Shown piece after piece: positions 14,601-21,463 of a DNA stretch of 45,162 bases (position 1 is the first letter of the stretch; each line of letters starts with the position of its first letter). The notes under the pieces were generated by a model. It was given only the letters and a program-made list of their open reading frames with translations. It was not told the DNA's origin and did not search any database. The DNA is taken from contig JAPLCC010000027.1 of assembly GCA_026392415.1 (NCBI GenBank), positions 1 to 45,162 on the forward strand, given 5' to 3'. Source of the DNA: Propionibacteriales bacterium. GTDB taxonomy: Bacteria; Actinomycetota; Actinomycetes; Propionibacteriales; Nocardioidaceae. The translations under genes were made by a program, and so were the position numbers.

Positions 14601-16352
14601 AACGTCGCCCAGACGGGCGTCGTCCAGGGCAGAAACATCGCCCAGTTCGACCTCAACGGTGCGATGCCTGCTGCTGCCAACGCTTCGCACTCCGGCACGG
14701 ACTCGCTGTCGGGCCAGGTCGGTGTGGACGTGATCCTCGGCCAGGACGGCAACGACCGGATCAGCGGCGGTGGCGACGACGACTACATCGAGGGTCAGGG
14801 CGGTGGCGACGCCGTGCACGGAGACGTCGCGCTGACGTTGCCCGAGATCGTGGTGGCACCCGGCGGTTCGGCGTGGACCACGCCGGCTGTCGACGGCGAC
14901 GCCGTCACCGCGGGTCAGGACGACATCACCGGTGGCTGGAGCCGCCAGGCATACCGCGACGGCAACGACGTGATCCATGGCGATGGCGAGGACGACTTCG
15001 TCGTCGGCGACAACGGGTCGATCGCGCGGGCCGTGGACGGCGCGACGACGGACCGCGTGTACACGAAGCGCTACGGCGGCACGCGCACCGGCGATGCGAA
15101 GGTGCGCGTGGCCGGTGGCGGCGCCACCTGGACGCGCTACTGCCCGGTGTCCGGCACCTCGGGAACGCTCTGTGAGGTCAGCGGTGCCTCCGGCGTCGAC
15201 ACGCTGTACGGCGACGCCGGCCAGGACGTGCTCCACGGTCAGGACGGCGGCGACACGATCTGGGGCGGCGCGGACGACGACGACATCTATGGCGAGCTCG
15301 GGGCCGATGTCCTCTACGGCGAGGCCGGCGAGGACTCCATCCTCGGCGACCGCGGTGGCGTCCAGGACCGGTACGAGGACGGCTCGCGCTCGACGTCGAC
15401 GACGCTGAGCCAGCCTCCACAGATCACCTACAAGTCGCGTCTGAGTGGCTCCGTGAGTCGCGAGGCCGACCTGCTGCACGACGTCAACGGCACCGACTTC
15501 GTCGGCGGACCGACCAGCACGCCGATGCCGCTCGACGGCATCACCTACGGCGGTGCAGACCGGATTCGTGGTGGCGACGGTCGCGACTCCATCCACGGTG
15601 GAGCGGGCGACGACCTCGCCAACGGTGACACGGGCGGCGACGCGGTCTTCGGTGGGCGCGGCAACGACGTCCTCTGGGGGGGCCTGGGCAAGGCCTGTGT
15701 CGCGACCGACGCGGCCTGTCTGGCGGACCCGGGTGCCAACGGTGAGTTCATCGACCACGTGGCCGGCGGCAAGAACGACGACATCGTCGACTGGCGTCCG
15801 CGCGGGGTCTACGGGACGGGCGGCAACTTCGCCGGTCGGACCTGCACCACGGGCACCGCGCCGGTGACCACGAAGAAGGACGGCACCACCGACCCCTGCT
15901 CGTGGTTCGAGATGACCGACCGCTCCGACGACGTCGCGGCAACCCCGGCGACGCTTGCCAACAACCAGCACCGCCAGGGTGTCGACTGGATCTACGGCGG
16001 CTGGGACCGCGACGTGATGCAGGCCGACCAGGCCACCAACGGGCCGAACCCGGGCGACCGGCTGTTCGACTGGAACGGCGTCTACAACCTGTACACGCAC
16101 TGCAACTCGGCGTACGGCGGGTTCAACGACCTTCGGGCACCGTCGCCGGCCGTCCTGTCCTTCCTGCAGGGCTGGGCGACCGGGAACGGTGCCGGGCGAC
16201 CGGGCGTGGGCGCGGACGTGCTCACGCCGGGGACGTCGGCGTACGACGAGCTGGCCCTGGTCAACACGGCGGACGGCAAGGGCCACGGAACGGGTAGCCC
16301 GTACCCGTCGACGCCGGGTCACTTCGACGACAGCGCCTGCGCGGGGTTCTGA
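8661..16352 (+). CDS. C-terminal part of giant RTX calcium-binding protein
   Basis: Open frame of 2563 aa (first possible start GTG 8661), in the same frame as the upstream ORF and separated only by the TAG. In order: acidic beta-rich region; a fibronectin-III-like segment at about residues 256-380 (TTTYFYKVVSLYKE, LVTWEEVEAATGYRILRA, followed by VYRSLGTV); a beta-rich hydrophobic-alternating module at about 790-985; then RTX nonapeptide repeats (GGxGxDxUx, e.g. GGAGADVLTGGLGSDEIYG, GNAGDDHLYGGDDGD) from about 1100 to 2390; and a C-terminal cap of about 170 aa with several cysteines. RTX repeats bind calcium and fold outside the cell. Because the Sec signal is in the upstream ORF, this part would only be exported if both are made as one chain. 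A weak GGCGAG about 10 bases upstream of GTG 8661 cannot exclude re-initiation. Converges with the PlsC gene. Confidence 0.85.
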   Translation: MKLRLLLPLSADAMTDPIGNTLVDESESSIDFGVAVAAEDAHIGAGIGPISVDLGTEDEPGSFHAGFGVEVSGGTGEDNPKITKFFSTAFDVAVTNGGADCGADDAVILCADFPMFVNNTAVLGGNLTVTSTLGSGDDLTDVFTGTSTVVETPGDLEGLISGKPFEFDSLAEGLQQYLFYAETALRTASNDGELPVIGKDLQAGADFMGDTRKQIDDFLSTHEDPSDVGGATTLLTTELGAALDIEINGPTGIQLGFTCNSPLLPPAAPEAEAVDAADTDTTTYFYKVVSLYKESPTVTRESVPSDASAVAVNASTLTTAKHNLVTWEEVEAATGYRILRANTVDGVYRSLGTVAKGVLTYDDNKMTPAPATYIASKYAPRLKGTTCESGTSVTEIEGVTLGLILGQGKVSAENGCEDDADLGDCLGGELPVDLGLPGLSIKTGESGSVKGGVGWSLDVKIGLSRTRGFYINTSKENEFAVGANLQLVGSGNEETADLQAQLAIINVDVKKRADKPEFVGLFGIDIIGSDGDLTLAEIARVRVADAIKVSIKAKVDINWHLKATVDAAMPGVSTDFRLTWGWGVSAGGPPVKPSNTDNLVIRFNNVTLNAGDFFGKALKPYLTQIVDAAKPLQPILDTIFTPMPVISDLSKAAGGKEVTIASLAETFNTLPGGAKLKPFLNALKTVRSLLADVKCVEDDCGVNIGSFNLLPERTATTNATAGTSTALIDKTPPSPSTPGAGYDPKPGATNAINDMDKSKSLGNPAKVQPRSTLTAGISIPVIEDPTILFNLITGGDIPLVEFDSGPLSLGFQFQKSFGPIYAPPPVMMVIGGGASVELRIAAGFDTYGIRKAIETGDAAEVLDSLYFKTVDKFGTPIPVVKFTGYLEAGASVSIGILEVGVVGGIKLTVGFYWNDPNNDGKFRLFEFAAAAAKNPICLFNVGGELSLYIKIFVEIGISPFSVSFDFTLVNIKLLDFNLKPNCTPPPPRLGGTSGDTLYVFAGKFGGDATSHPRGDPLWDAEGKDETWVVRQVPGYTEEDGEVHKPAVEIRGLGLTESFPDEGGNTIKNVVLDGRGYAGALTISFTGGSAPVKDAITYPFDKNAYVFTGAGDDVIRTGEGNSWVDSGGGSDLVTTLDRADLSKAANSVKARVAGGPGNDAITVGNGEDTVTGDGSLEAESLAAALPVNLAPAKAGTTNLTAALNLAKVTLPTDAKLFAANPMGSGNDQIAAGLGQVRLSGNGGNDTIGTANDSTLADSKGIKAGTTGGSAATEALYRAKNSVLVGGAGSDMMKSGSANDELYTGSYDKIGESGTGAGDLATDRNTVDTGVGNDTVYGSNGLDFVTTGSRSDQTAIVYGGAGADVLTGGLGSDEIYGGPGDDYVVAALATVGEPGSATDVFGSARDVIVLPGAGSSPKKLVGGTGSDRIYGSDGPSNIFGDTTVDSCAVQSDPVSKQPGETEVLADANDLILGGNGVDVVNAGGGGDWVYASGAADRVCGNAGDDHLYGGDDGDLVFGGTGADQGYGEAGGDQVYGNNGADALYGGAGTDRAQGNNGDDWIDGGAESDVLIGGTSAAGKDDGADTLLGASGDDVLVGDNAQTDLLLSAPYPTDLASSNAALGGNDYLVGGDDKDRNHGGLGDDTVYGGTSDDYAEGNPGTDRISGEAGDDDLVGGSSELATGLFTGSEPGHADANDFIDGGTGQDVIAGDNARVARDGTPHPVTVGRGLTTLRRVDLADEAGAQTGVAGGDTIEGGDGADVAFGQRGNDDVSLDDGADYGEGGPGVDTVRGGAGDDDVVGGSFTPASGVVPSAIGQADGGDTLTGNAGQDVLLGDNASLTRPVALLPGLTPLTTNRVVAQRAIAPYDLGDAPTNGTSGADTMSGGPDNDLLLGQGGNDRADGGTEADYVEGGQDSDLVLGDAGHDDLAGGSSASTSTNGAGAIGQPDGADNVYGGTGDDLVLGDNGLLTRVTSGGDWRIIRANVAQTGVVQGRNIAQFDLNGAMPAAANASHSGTDSLSGQVGVDVILGQDGNDRISGGGDDDYIEGQGGGDAVHGDVALTLPEIVVAPGGSAWTTPAVDGDAVTAGQDDITGGWSRQAYRDGNDVIHGDGEDDFVVGDNGSIARAVDGATTDRVYTKRYGGTRTGDAKVRVAGGGATWTRYCPVSGTSGTLCEVSGASGVDTLYGDAGQDVLHGQDGGDTIWGGADDDDIYGELGADVLYGEAGEDSILGDRGGVQDRYEDGSRSTSTTLSQPPQITYKSRLSGSVSREADLLHDVNGTDFVGGPTSTPMPLDGITYGGADRIRGGDGRDSIHGGAGDDLANGDTGGDAVFGGRGNDVLWGGLGKACVATDAACLADPGANGEFIDHVAGGKNDDIVDWRPRGVYGTGGNFAGRTCTTGTAPVTTKKDGTTDPCSWFEMTDRSDDVAATPATLANNQHRQGVDWIYGGWDRDVMQADQATNGPNPGDRLFDWNGVYNLYTHCNSAYGGFNDLRAPSPAVLSFLQGWATGNGAGRPGVGADVLTPGTSAYDELALVNTADGKGHGTGSPYPSTPGHFDDSACAGF
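11970..15700 (+). repeat. RTX repeat array with a higher-order period
   Basis: Dozens of GGxGxD nonapeptides, encoded by degenerate repeats rich in GGCGGC and GACGAC, fill this stretch. On top of them lies a longer period: a unit that runs GGSS..IGQxDGxDxxxGxxGxDxxLGDNxxLTR and then a non-RTX loop of 40-70 aa. The GDN anchor recurs at about 13443, 13779, 14154, 14541 and 15007, i.e. every 112-155 residues. The pattern indicates block duplication of RTX plus loop units. Confidence 0.85.
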
Positions 16353-16367
16353 GCAACTCCGCGCAGG
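16336..16367. terminator. Possible bidirectional hairpin between converging genes
   Basis: A perfect 9-bp stem CCTGCGCGG / CCGCGCAGG (16336-16344 with 16359-16367) with a 14-base loop overlaps the RTX stop codon and ends one base before the stop of the converging acyltransferase gene. There is no T-run on either side, so termination is inferred only from position and symmetry. Confidence 0.4.
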
Positions 16368-16368
16368 G

Positions 16369-17067
16369 TCAGGCTTCGACGGGGCGTTCGTTGTAGCTGG
16401 GGGAGCGCTCCTGCCCGGTGAGCGCATGGATCGCATCCATGATCTCGTCGGTCGCCTCGCGGCGTGCCTTGCCGGGAGCCACGCCGTCGAAACGGCCCGT
16501 GAAGTCGATCGGCTTGCCGAAACGGATCGTCACCTTCGCACGGCGCGGCCAGTTGCTGTCGACCGGCTGCAGGTCGGCAGTGCCGATCAGGCCGACGGGC
16601 ACCACCGGGACGCCGGCAGTCAGAGCGAGCTGTGCGATGCCGGTCCGGCCGCGGTAGAGCCGGCCGTCGCGGGACCGGGTGCCCTCCGGGTAGATGCCGA
16701 ACGCGTCGCCGCGTCCCAGGACCTCCAGGGCGATGTCGAGCGAGTTGAGCGCGGCCCGGGTGTCGCTGCGGTCCACCGGCACCATCCCGAGTCCCTCGAA
16801 CCATGCCTTGCTCAGCCGACCCTTGATGCCTGCGCCGGTGAAGTACTCCGCCTTGGCCAGGAACACCACCTTGCGCGGCGCGACGATCGGGATCACCACG
16901 CTGTCGGCGAAGCTGAGGTGGTTGCTGGCGAACAGCACGGGCCCCGACATCGGAACGTTCTCGATGCCCTCGACCGTCGGCCGCCACACCGCCCGCGCCA
17001 CGGGAGGGACGGTTGCGTGGAGGACCTCGTAGAGCATGGGCCCCACAGTAGAAGGCCTCGTGGCCAT
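16369..17067 (-). CDS. 1-acyl-glycerol-3-phosphate acyltransferase (PlsC family)
   Basis: Membrane-associated acyltransferase of 232 aa that would transfer an acyl chain to lysophosphatidate in phospholipid synthesis. The catalytic block is NHLSFAD (HX4D), followed by FLAKAEYF, GMVPVDRSD, then YPEGTRSRDGRLYRGRTG (substrate-binding EGTR block) and VPVVPVGLIGT. Length is normal for the family. The ATG at 17067 is preceded by GGGGA at suitable spacing; the ATG at 17037 (MLYEVLH) is an alternative whose product would also hold all motifs. It follows copA on the same strand after 41 bases and may be read from the copper operon or separately. Several PlsC paralogues exist in actinobacteria, so the precise substrate is not certain. 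Confidence 0.92.
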   Translation of the reverse strand: MATRPSTVGPMLYEVLHATVPPVARAVWRPTVEGIENVPMSGPVLFASNHLSFADSVVIPIVAPRKVVFLAKAEYFTGAGIKGRLSKAWFEGLGMVPVDRSDTRAALNSLDIALEVLGRGDAFGIYPEGTRSRDGRLYRGRTGIAQLALTAGVPVVPVGLIGTADLQPVDSNWPRRAKVTIRFGKPIDFTGRFDGVAPGKARREATDEIMDAIHALTGQERSPSYNERPVEA

Positions 17068-17108
17068 CCGGGTCCCCGCGGTCTGCAGTGGACCGCCGGC
17101 GTCCAGGC

Positions 17109-19403
17109 TCAGTCGTGAGACGCCGACGTCTTGAATCCGCGCAGCCGCAGGCTGTTGGAGACCACGAAGACCGAGGAGAAGGCCATCGCCGCACCGGCCA
17201 GCATCGGGTTGAGCAGGCCAGCGGCAGCCAGCGGCAGGGCGGCGACGTTGTAGGCGAATGCCCAGAACAGGTTGCCCTTGATGGTCGTCAGGGTCCTGCG
17301 GGAGAGGCGGATCGCGTCGACTGCCACCCGCAGGTCGCCGCGGACCAGGGTGAGGTCGCTCGCCTCGATCGCCACGTCCGTGCCGGTGCCCATGGCCAGG
17401 CCCAGGTCGGCCTGCGCCAGGGCTGCGGCATCGTTGACGCCGTCGCCGATCATCGCGACCACCCGGCCCTCGCCCTGGAGCCGTTTGACCACGGCGACCT
17501 TGTCAGCGGGCAGCACGTCGGCGAACACGTCGGCCTCGTCGATACCCACTTCTGCGGCGACGGTCCGCGCCACGGCCTCGTTGTCACCGGTGAGGAGCAC
17601 CGGTCGCAGGCCGAGTGCGCGCAGCTCACGGATCGCGGTGGCCGAGGTCGGCTTGACCGCGTCGGCGACCACGACGACGCCGCGCGCCTTGCCGTCCCAG
17701 CCGACCGCGACCGCCGTGCCGCCCGTCGACTGGGCGTTCTCGAGCGACGTCTGCAGCTCGGGAGTGAGGTGCTGGGACCACTCGGCGAGCAGTTGCGGGC
17801 GTCCGACGAGTACGGCGTGGCTCGCACTGGTGTCGGTGCCGTCGACGAGAACGCCCTGGACGCCGAGTCCTTCGACGTTGGTGAAGTCCTCGACCTGGGG
17901 GAGTGACCCGCTCTCGTCCCTGGCTGCGTCGGCGATGGCCCGGGCGATCGGATGCTCGGAGGCGTCCTCGAGAGCGCCGGCGTACCGCAGGATCTCCGTG
18001 GCGTTCTCGCCGTCGGCGGCGATCACCTCGCGCAGGGTCATCCTCCCGGTCGTGACCGTTCCGGTCTTGTCGAGCACGACGGTGTCGACCGTGCGGGTGG
18101 ACTCCAGTACCTCCGGGCCCTTGATCAGGATGCCGAGCTGCGCGCCGCGACCCGTGCCGACCATGAGTGCGGTCGGCGTGGCCAGGCCGAGGGCGCAGGG
18201 GCAGGCGATGATCAGCACGGCGACAGCCGCGGTGAAGGCGGTCGCCAGGCCGTTGCCGGTGCCGAGCCAGAAGCCGAGCGTGCCGGCCGCGAGGAGGATC
18301 ACGATCGGGACGAAGATGCCGGAGATCTGGTCGGCCAGACGCTGTACCTGCGCCTTGCCGTTCTGGGCGTCCTCGACCAGCAGCGCCATCTGTGCGAGCT
18401 GGGTGTCCCCACCGATGCGGGTCGCTCGGACGACCAGGCGGCCGCCGACGTTGACCGTCGCGCCGACCACCGCGTCGCCGGGGCCGACCTCGACCGGCAC
18501 GGACTCCCCGGTGAGCATCGACGCATCGACCGCAGAGGTACCGCGCTCGATCACGCCGTCGGTGGCGATCTTCTCGCCCGGGCGTACGACGAACAGGTCG
18601 CCGACCGCGATCTGCTCGACCGGCACGTTGGTCTCGGTGGTGCCGTCGGGGCCGAGCACGGCGACGTCCTTCGCCCCGAGGGAGAGCAGCGCGCGGAGTG
18701 CAGCGCCGGCCCGTCGCTTGGACCGCTGCTCGAAGTAACGGCCCGCGAGGATGAAGGTGGTGACGCCCGCTGCGGCTTCGAGGTAGATGTTGCCGCTGCC
18801 GTCGCTGCGCTCGACGGTCAGCTCGAACGGATGGGTCATGCCGGGGGTGCCAGCGGTGCCCCAGAACAGGGCGTAGAGCGACCAGCCGAGCGCGGCGAGG
18901 GTGCCGAGGGAGATCAGCGTGTCCATGGTCGAGGTGCCGTGGCGCAGGTTGGTCCACGCGGCTCGGTGGAACGGCCAGGCGCCCCACGCGACCACGGGGG
19001 CGGCCAGGGTCAGCGAGAGCCACTGCCAGTTCGTGAACTGCAGGGCGGGGACCATGGCCATCGCGATCACCGGCGCGGTCAGCGCCGCCGAGATGACCAG
19101 TCGTTGCCGCAGCAGCTGGAGCGCGTCCTCCTCGGGGGTCTCGCCTGCTGCTTCGCCCGAATCCGCGGAAGGTGGCTGGGGGAGGCGGGCGCCGTACCCG
19201 GCCTGCTCGACGGCCGCGACCAGGTCCGCGGGAGTGACGCTGGCGGTGAAGGTGACCTTCGCCTTCTCCGTGGCGTAGTTGACCGTGGCGCTGACACCTT
19301 CGAGCTTGTTGAGCTTGCGTTCGATCCGGTGGGCGCAGGTCGCGCAGGTCATCCCGGTGAGACCGAGCTCGACCTGCCGTTCGGACTCAGTGTGCGTGTC
19401 CAC
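17109..19403 (-). CDS. copA: Copper-translocating P-type ATPase
   Basis: P1B-type ATPase of 764 aa that pumps Cu(I) out of the cytoplasm. The N-terminal heavy-metal domain carries GMTCATC (Cys20, Cys23). The membrane CPC motif lies in [14 protein letters not shown] near residue 400, the phosphorylation loop DKTGTVTTG near 443, the HP motif in SEHPIARAI, and [10 protein letters not shown] in the hinge. CPC with this spacing points to Cu(I)/Ag(I). The start is the GTG at 19403: GGAGAG lies 5 bases upstream and the protein there matches the usual length; the frame is open 42 codons further but those residues are Ser/Thr-rich and un-family-like. The first 17 bases overlap the end of the upstream His-rich gene, so translation is coupled. 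It is the last core gene of the operon. Confidence 0.96.
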   Translation of the reverse strand: MDTHTESERQVELGLTGMTCATCAHRIERKLNKLEGVSATVNYATEKAKVTFTASVTPADLVAAVEQAGYGARLPQPPSADSGEAAGETPEEDALQLLRQRLVISAALTAPVIAMAMVPALQFTNWQWLSLTLAAPVVAWGAWPFHRAAWTNLRHGTSTMDTLISLGTLAALGWSLYALFWGTAGTPGMTHPFELTVERSDGSGNIYLEAAAGVTTFILAGRYFEQRSKRRAGAALRALLSLGAKDVAVLGPDGTTETNVPVEQIAVGDLFVVRPGEKIATDGVIERGTSAVDASMLTGESVPVEVGPGDAVVGATVNVGGRLVVRATRIGGDTQLAQMALLVEDAQNGKAQVQRLADQISGIFVPIVILLAAGTLGFWLGTGNGLATAFTAAVAVLIIACPCALGLATPTALMVGTGRGAQLGILIKGPEVLESTRTVDTVVLDKTGTVTTGRMTLREVIAADGENATEILRYAGALEDASEHPIARAIADAARDESGSLPQVEDFTNVEGLGVQGVLVDGTDTSASHAVLVGRPQLLAEWSQHLTPELQTSLENAQSTGGTAVAVGWDGKARGVVVVADAVKPTSATAIRELRALGLRPVLLTGDNEAVARTVAAEVGIDEADVFADVLPADKVAVVKRLQGEGRVVAMIGDGVNDAAALAQADLGLAMGTGTDVAIEASDLTLVRGDLRVAVDAIRLSRRTLTTIKGNLFWAFAYNVAALPLAAAGLLNPMLAGAAMAFSSVFVVSNSLRLRGFKTSASHD

Positions 19404-20337
19404 TGGTCTCTCCGTGTTCGTCGCCGGGCTGCCCTGCGTCGCCCGCGCCATCGGCACTGACGGTGAATGCCGCCGTGCGCACGACACCGTCGTGCTGGAA
19501 GTCCAGGTAGAGGTGGTAGGTCCCGGCACTGGGGACAGCGGTGTGGAAGACCACGTCGGGGCCGGGTTCCGTGGTGTCGTCGTCGGGCTCGCCGTCGGGG
19601 TGGACGTGCAGGTAGGCGAGGTCGCCGTCGCGCAGGGCGACGAGGTGACCGTAGGCGCCGAGGTAGGGCTGGAGGTCGGTGACCGGCTCGCCGTCCCGGG
19701 TGATGCTCAGGGTGAGCTGGGCGTCAGCTCCGGCCGTCAGGTCTCCCTCGAGGGTGACCTCGTAGTCGTCGACCGTCGCGGTGCGGTTCTCGGCCGCGGG
19801 GCTGGCCGGTCGGTGGTCGCCTTCGACGGCGAGGTCCGTGCCGAGGGTGAGCGCGTCGGCACCGGTCGCCTTGAAGTCGGCGAAGAGTCGCCACGTCCCG
19901 GGAGTGAGGTCGAGGTCGATCGACCAGACCCCGGACTCCTCGTCGAGGACGGGGTGGACGTGCTGGAAGCCGCTGAAGTCGCGCCGTACGGCGATCAGGT
20001 GGAGCTGCTTCTCGTGCTCGACGTCGTACGACGTCACCGGCTTGCCGTCCGGTCCGGTGATCGTGAAGGCGACCGGTCGGTCCTGTCCGGCGGGCGAGCG
20101 CGGCTCGGCGAGGCCGAGGGTGTAGCCGTTCTGGGAGACCATGAGTCCTCCGGGGATCTCGGCGCCGCCGTCCTCGGCGGGGGTGAGGTGCACGCGCCCG
20201 TCGCCGGAGGTGTGCGCGTCGTCGTGAGCAGCGGGTTCGTCGTCCACCGGCCCGACGGCCCGGCCGATGCCGAGCGCGAGCCCGAAGATCGCGGCGATCG
20301 CGACCAGGAACCCGCCGACCTTGATGGGGGTGCTCAT
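19387..20337 (-). CDS. Membrane-anchored His-rich protein of the copper operon
   Basis: Protein of 316 aa with one N-terminal hydrophobic helix ([20 protein letters not shown], residues 9-28), probably an uncleaved anchor or signal, and an extracytoplasmic beta-rich remainder. His-rich stretches stand at both ends (AAHDDAHTS near 36 and [12 protein letters not shown] at the C-terminus), plus [11 protein letters not shown] and [23 protein letters not shown], which repeat the same HVHP theme in two halves. This suggests a duplicated metal-binding module; copper binding outside the membrane is inference from the residues and from its place between copZ and copA. The ATG start overlaps the copZ stop (ATGA), and its end overlaps the copA start. 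I recognise it as a type found beside actinobacterial copper ATPases but know no proven function. Confidence 0.85.
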   Translation of the reverse strand: MSTPIKVGGFLVAIAAIFGLALGIGRAVGPVDDEPAAHDDAHTSGDGRVHLTPAEDGGAEIPGGLMVSQNGYTLGLAEPRSPAGQDRPVAFTITGPDGKPVTSYDVEHEKQLHLIAVRRDFSGFQHVHPVLDEESGVWSIDLDLTPGTWRLFADFKATGADALTLGTDLAVEGDHRPASPAAENRTATVDDYEVTLEGDLTAGADAQLTLSITRDGEPVTDLQPYLGAYGHLVALRDGDLAYLHVHPDGEPDDDTTEPGPDVVFHTAVPSAGTYHLYLDFQHDGVVRTAAFTVSADGAGDAGQPGDEHGETSGHAH

Positions 20338-20540
20338 GCGATCTGGTAGCCGGCTTCCTCGACGGCGGCCCGGACTGCGGCTTCGTCGAGGATCTCGGCG
20401 CTGGTGATGGTGACGGCACCGGTCGGCAGGTCGACCGCGACGTCCTGGACGCCGGGGATCTCCTGGACCTCCTCGGTGACCGAGGCGACACAGTGGCCGC
20501 AGGTCATGCCGGTGACGGTGTAGGTGGCGGTCCGGGTCAT
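20334..20540 (-). CDS. copZ: Copper chaperone (HMA domain)
   Basis: Single heavy-metal-associated domain of 68 aa. GMTCGHC (residues 11-17) holds the metal-binding cysteine pair, followed by the usual beta-alpha-beta pattern ending EEAGYQIA. It would carry Cu(I) in the cytoplasm to CopA. The ATG at 20540 has AAGGAAG 6 bases upstream. It lies 40 bases after csoR and overlaps the next gene by 4 bases. Confidence 0.95.
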   Translation of the reverse strand: MTRTATYTVTGMTCGHCVASVTEEVQEIPGVQDVAVDLPTGAVTITSAEILDEAAVRAAVEEAGYQIA

Positions 20541-20580
20541 GGCTGCTTCCTTTCCGGAGTTCTGGCGCGGGGTGCGGATG

Positions 20581-20883
20581 TCACGAGCGAACGAGGCGGG
20601 CGATCGCGTCGGAGGCTTCCTTGAGCTTGATCTGCGCCTCGTCGCCGCCGGCGGCGACTGCGTTCACGACGCAGTGCGCCATGTGCTCGTCGAGCAACCC
20701 GAGAGCGACGGCCTCGAGTGCCTTCGTCATCGCCGAGACCTGGGTCAGGATGTCGATGCAGTACTTCTCCTCCTCGACCATCCGCTGCAGGCCGCGGGCC
20801 TGCCCCTCGATGCGGCGCAGCCGCTTCAGGTAGTCCGCCTTGGTGTTGTTGGCGATGTAGCTGTGCTGCTGGGCCTCGGTCAT
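20581..20883 (-). CDS. csoR: Copper-sensing repressor, CsoR family
   Basis: All-helical metal-responsive repressor, 100 aa from the ATG at 20883 (an ATG at 20895 would add four residues but lies in the operator). KRLRRIEGQARGLQRMVEEEKYC is the family's DNA-facing helix and first ligand Cys; EHMAHCVV supplies the His and second Cys, giving the C-H-C Cu(I) site, with a Glu/Tyr second shell. It would hold the operon off until Cu(I) binds. It is the first gene of csoR-copZ-membrane protein-copA on the minus strand. CsoR-like proteins for other metals or for persulfide (CstR) exist; the copper gene neighbours favour Cu. Confidence 0.93.
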   Translation of the reverse strand: MTEAQQHSYIANNTKADYLKRLRRIEGQARGLQRMVEEEKYCIDILTQVSAMTKALEAVALGLLDEHMAHCVVNAVAAGGDEAQIKLKEASDAIARLVRS

Positions 20884-20894
20884 GCTGGAAACCA

Positions 20895-20909
20895 TACCCC
20901 CCTAGGGTA
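20895..20909. promoter_or_regulatory. Probable CsoR operator
   Basis: TACCCCCCTAGGGTA is an inverted repeat (TACCC / GGGTA) of the G/C-run type bound by CsoR repressors. It sits directly upstream of csoR, in position to block transcription of the operon. No binding data; call rests on pattern and place. Confidence 0.65.
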
Positions 20910-20950
20910 ATGGTCGCAAGACATGGCTGTGCATCGCCCGGCGGAACTGG

Positions 20951-21330
20951 GGGACAGGCTGGTCTGTAAGCCGGGTTCTGTCCCTGTTGCCAGGGGGCGA
21001 CCATCCATCTACGGCTGCCGTTGCCGACAGCCTCCAGCAACCTACCCGCACGCTCGGGCGAGCAGCCCTCGAACGCGTGCTGTCTGGTCTTGCTCCGGGT
21101 GGGGTTTGCCTAGCTGCACCGGTCACCCGGTGCACTGGTGGGCTCTTGCCCCACCGTTTCACCCTTACCGGTTCTCCGAAGATCGCCGGCGGTCTGTTCT
21201 CTGTGGCACTTTCCCGCGGGTCACCCCGGGTGGGTGTTACCCACCACCCTGCTCTGTGGAGCCCGGACTTTCCTCGGGACCTGTCGCCTCACGGCGGAGA
21301 TCACGCGGTCGCCCGACCAGCCTGTCCGGG
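20951..21330 (-). ncRNA. rnpB: RNase P RNA (bacterial type A)
   Basis: The catalytic RNA that trims tRNA 5' leaders. On the minus strand it shows the universally conserved GAGGAAAGTCCGGGCT (plus-strand 21260-21275) near its 5' side, GGTAAGGGTGAAACGGTG in the middle, and ACAGAACCCGGCTTA (20967-20981) at its 3' side. The two ends form a perfect 13-bp P1 helix: GGACAGGCTGGTC from 21327-21315 pairs with GACCAGCCTGTCC from 20964-20952. The ends given are set from P1 and are good to a few bases. Reading frames across this stretch are not genes. Confidence 0.97.
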
Positions 21331-21334
21331 GCTC

Positions 21335-21340
21335 ACCCTA
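21335..21340 (-). promoter_or_regulatory. Possible -10 element of rnpB
   Basis: TAGGGT on the minus strand lies about 7 bases before the first base of the P1 helix, the correct spacing for a -10 box. No convincing -35 box is visible. The remaining sequence to 21451 holds the divergent start region of the next gene block; I see no other element in it. Confidence 0.35.
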
Positions 21341-21463
21341 GTGCGGAGTCGGCGCTGCGGGGGTTTCGCGGGTCGCAAGGATCTCGCAAGGTCGGGCTGT
21401 CACGCTCGAGGTGCCTGCTTCGCGGCGGGCACTGACCCTGCTCCAGGTCACGGAGGACCCGCC

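Noticed and set aside
12000..15700. Regular repeats that might suggest CRISPR
   Set aside because: The repeats are protein-coding RTX nonapeptide codons with no constant direct repeat and spacer pattern; no cas genes nearby.
10722..16436. Two further long minus-strand frames (816 and 1019 aa) opposite the RTX array
   Set aside because: Composition is an artefact of the repeats read in reverse; no start signal and no domain.
20987..21463. Upstream extension of the Ig-like protein frame
   Set aside because: The region is RNase P RNA, and the ATG at 21464 has a clear Shine-Dalgarno and signal peptide.
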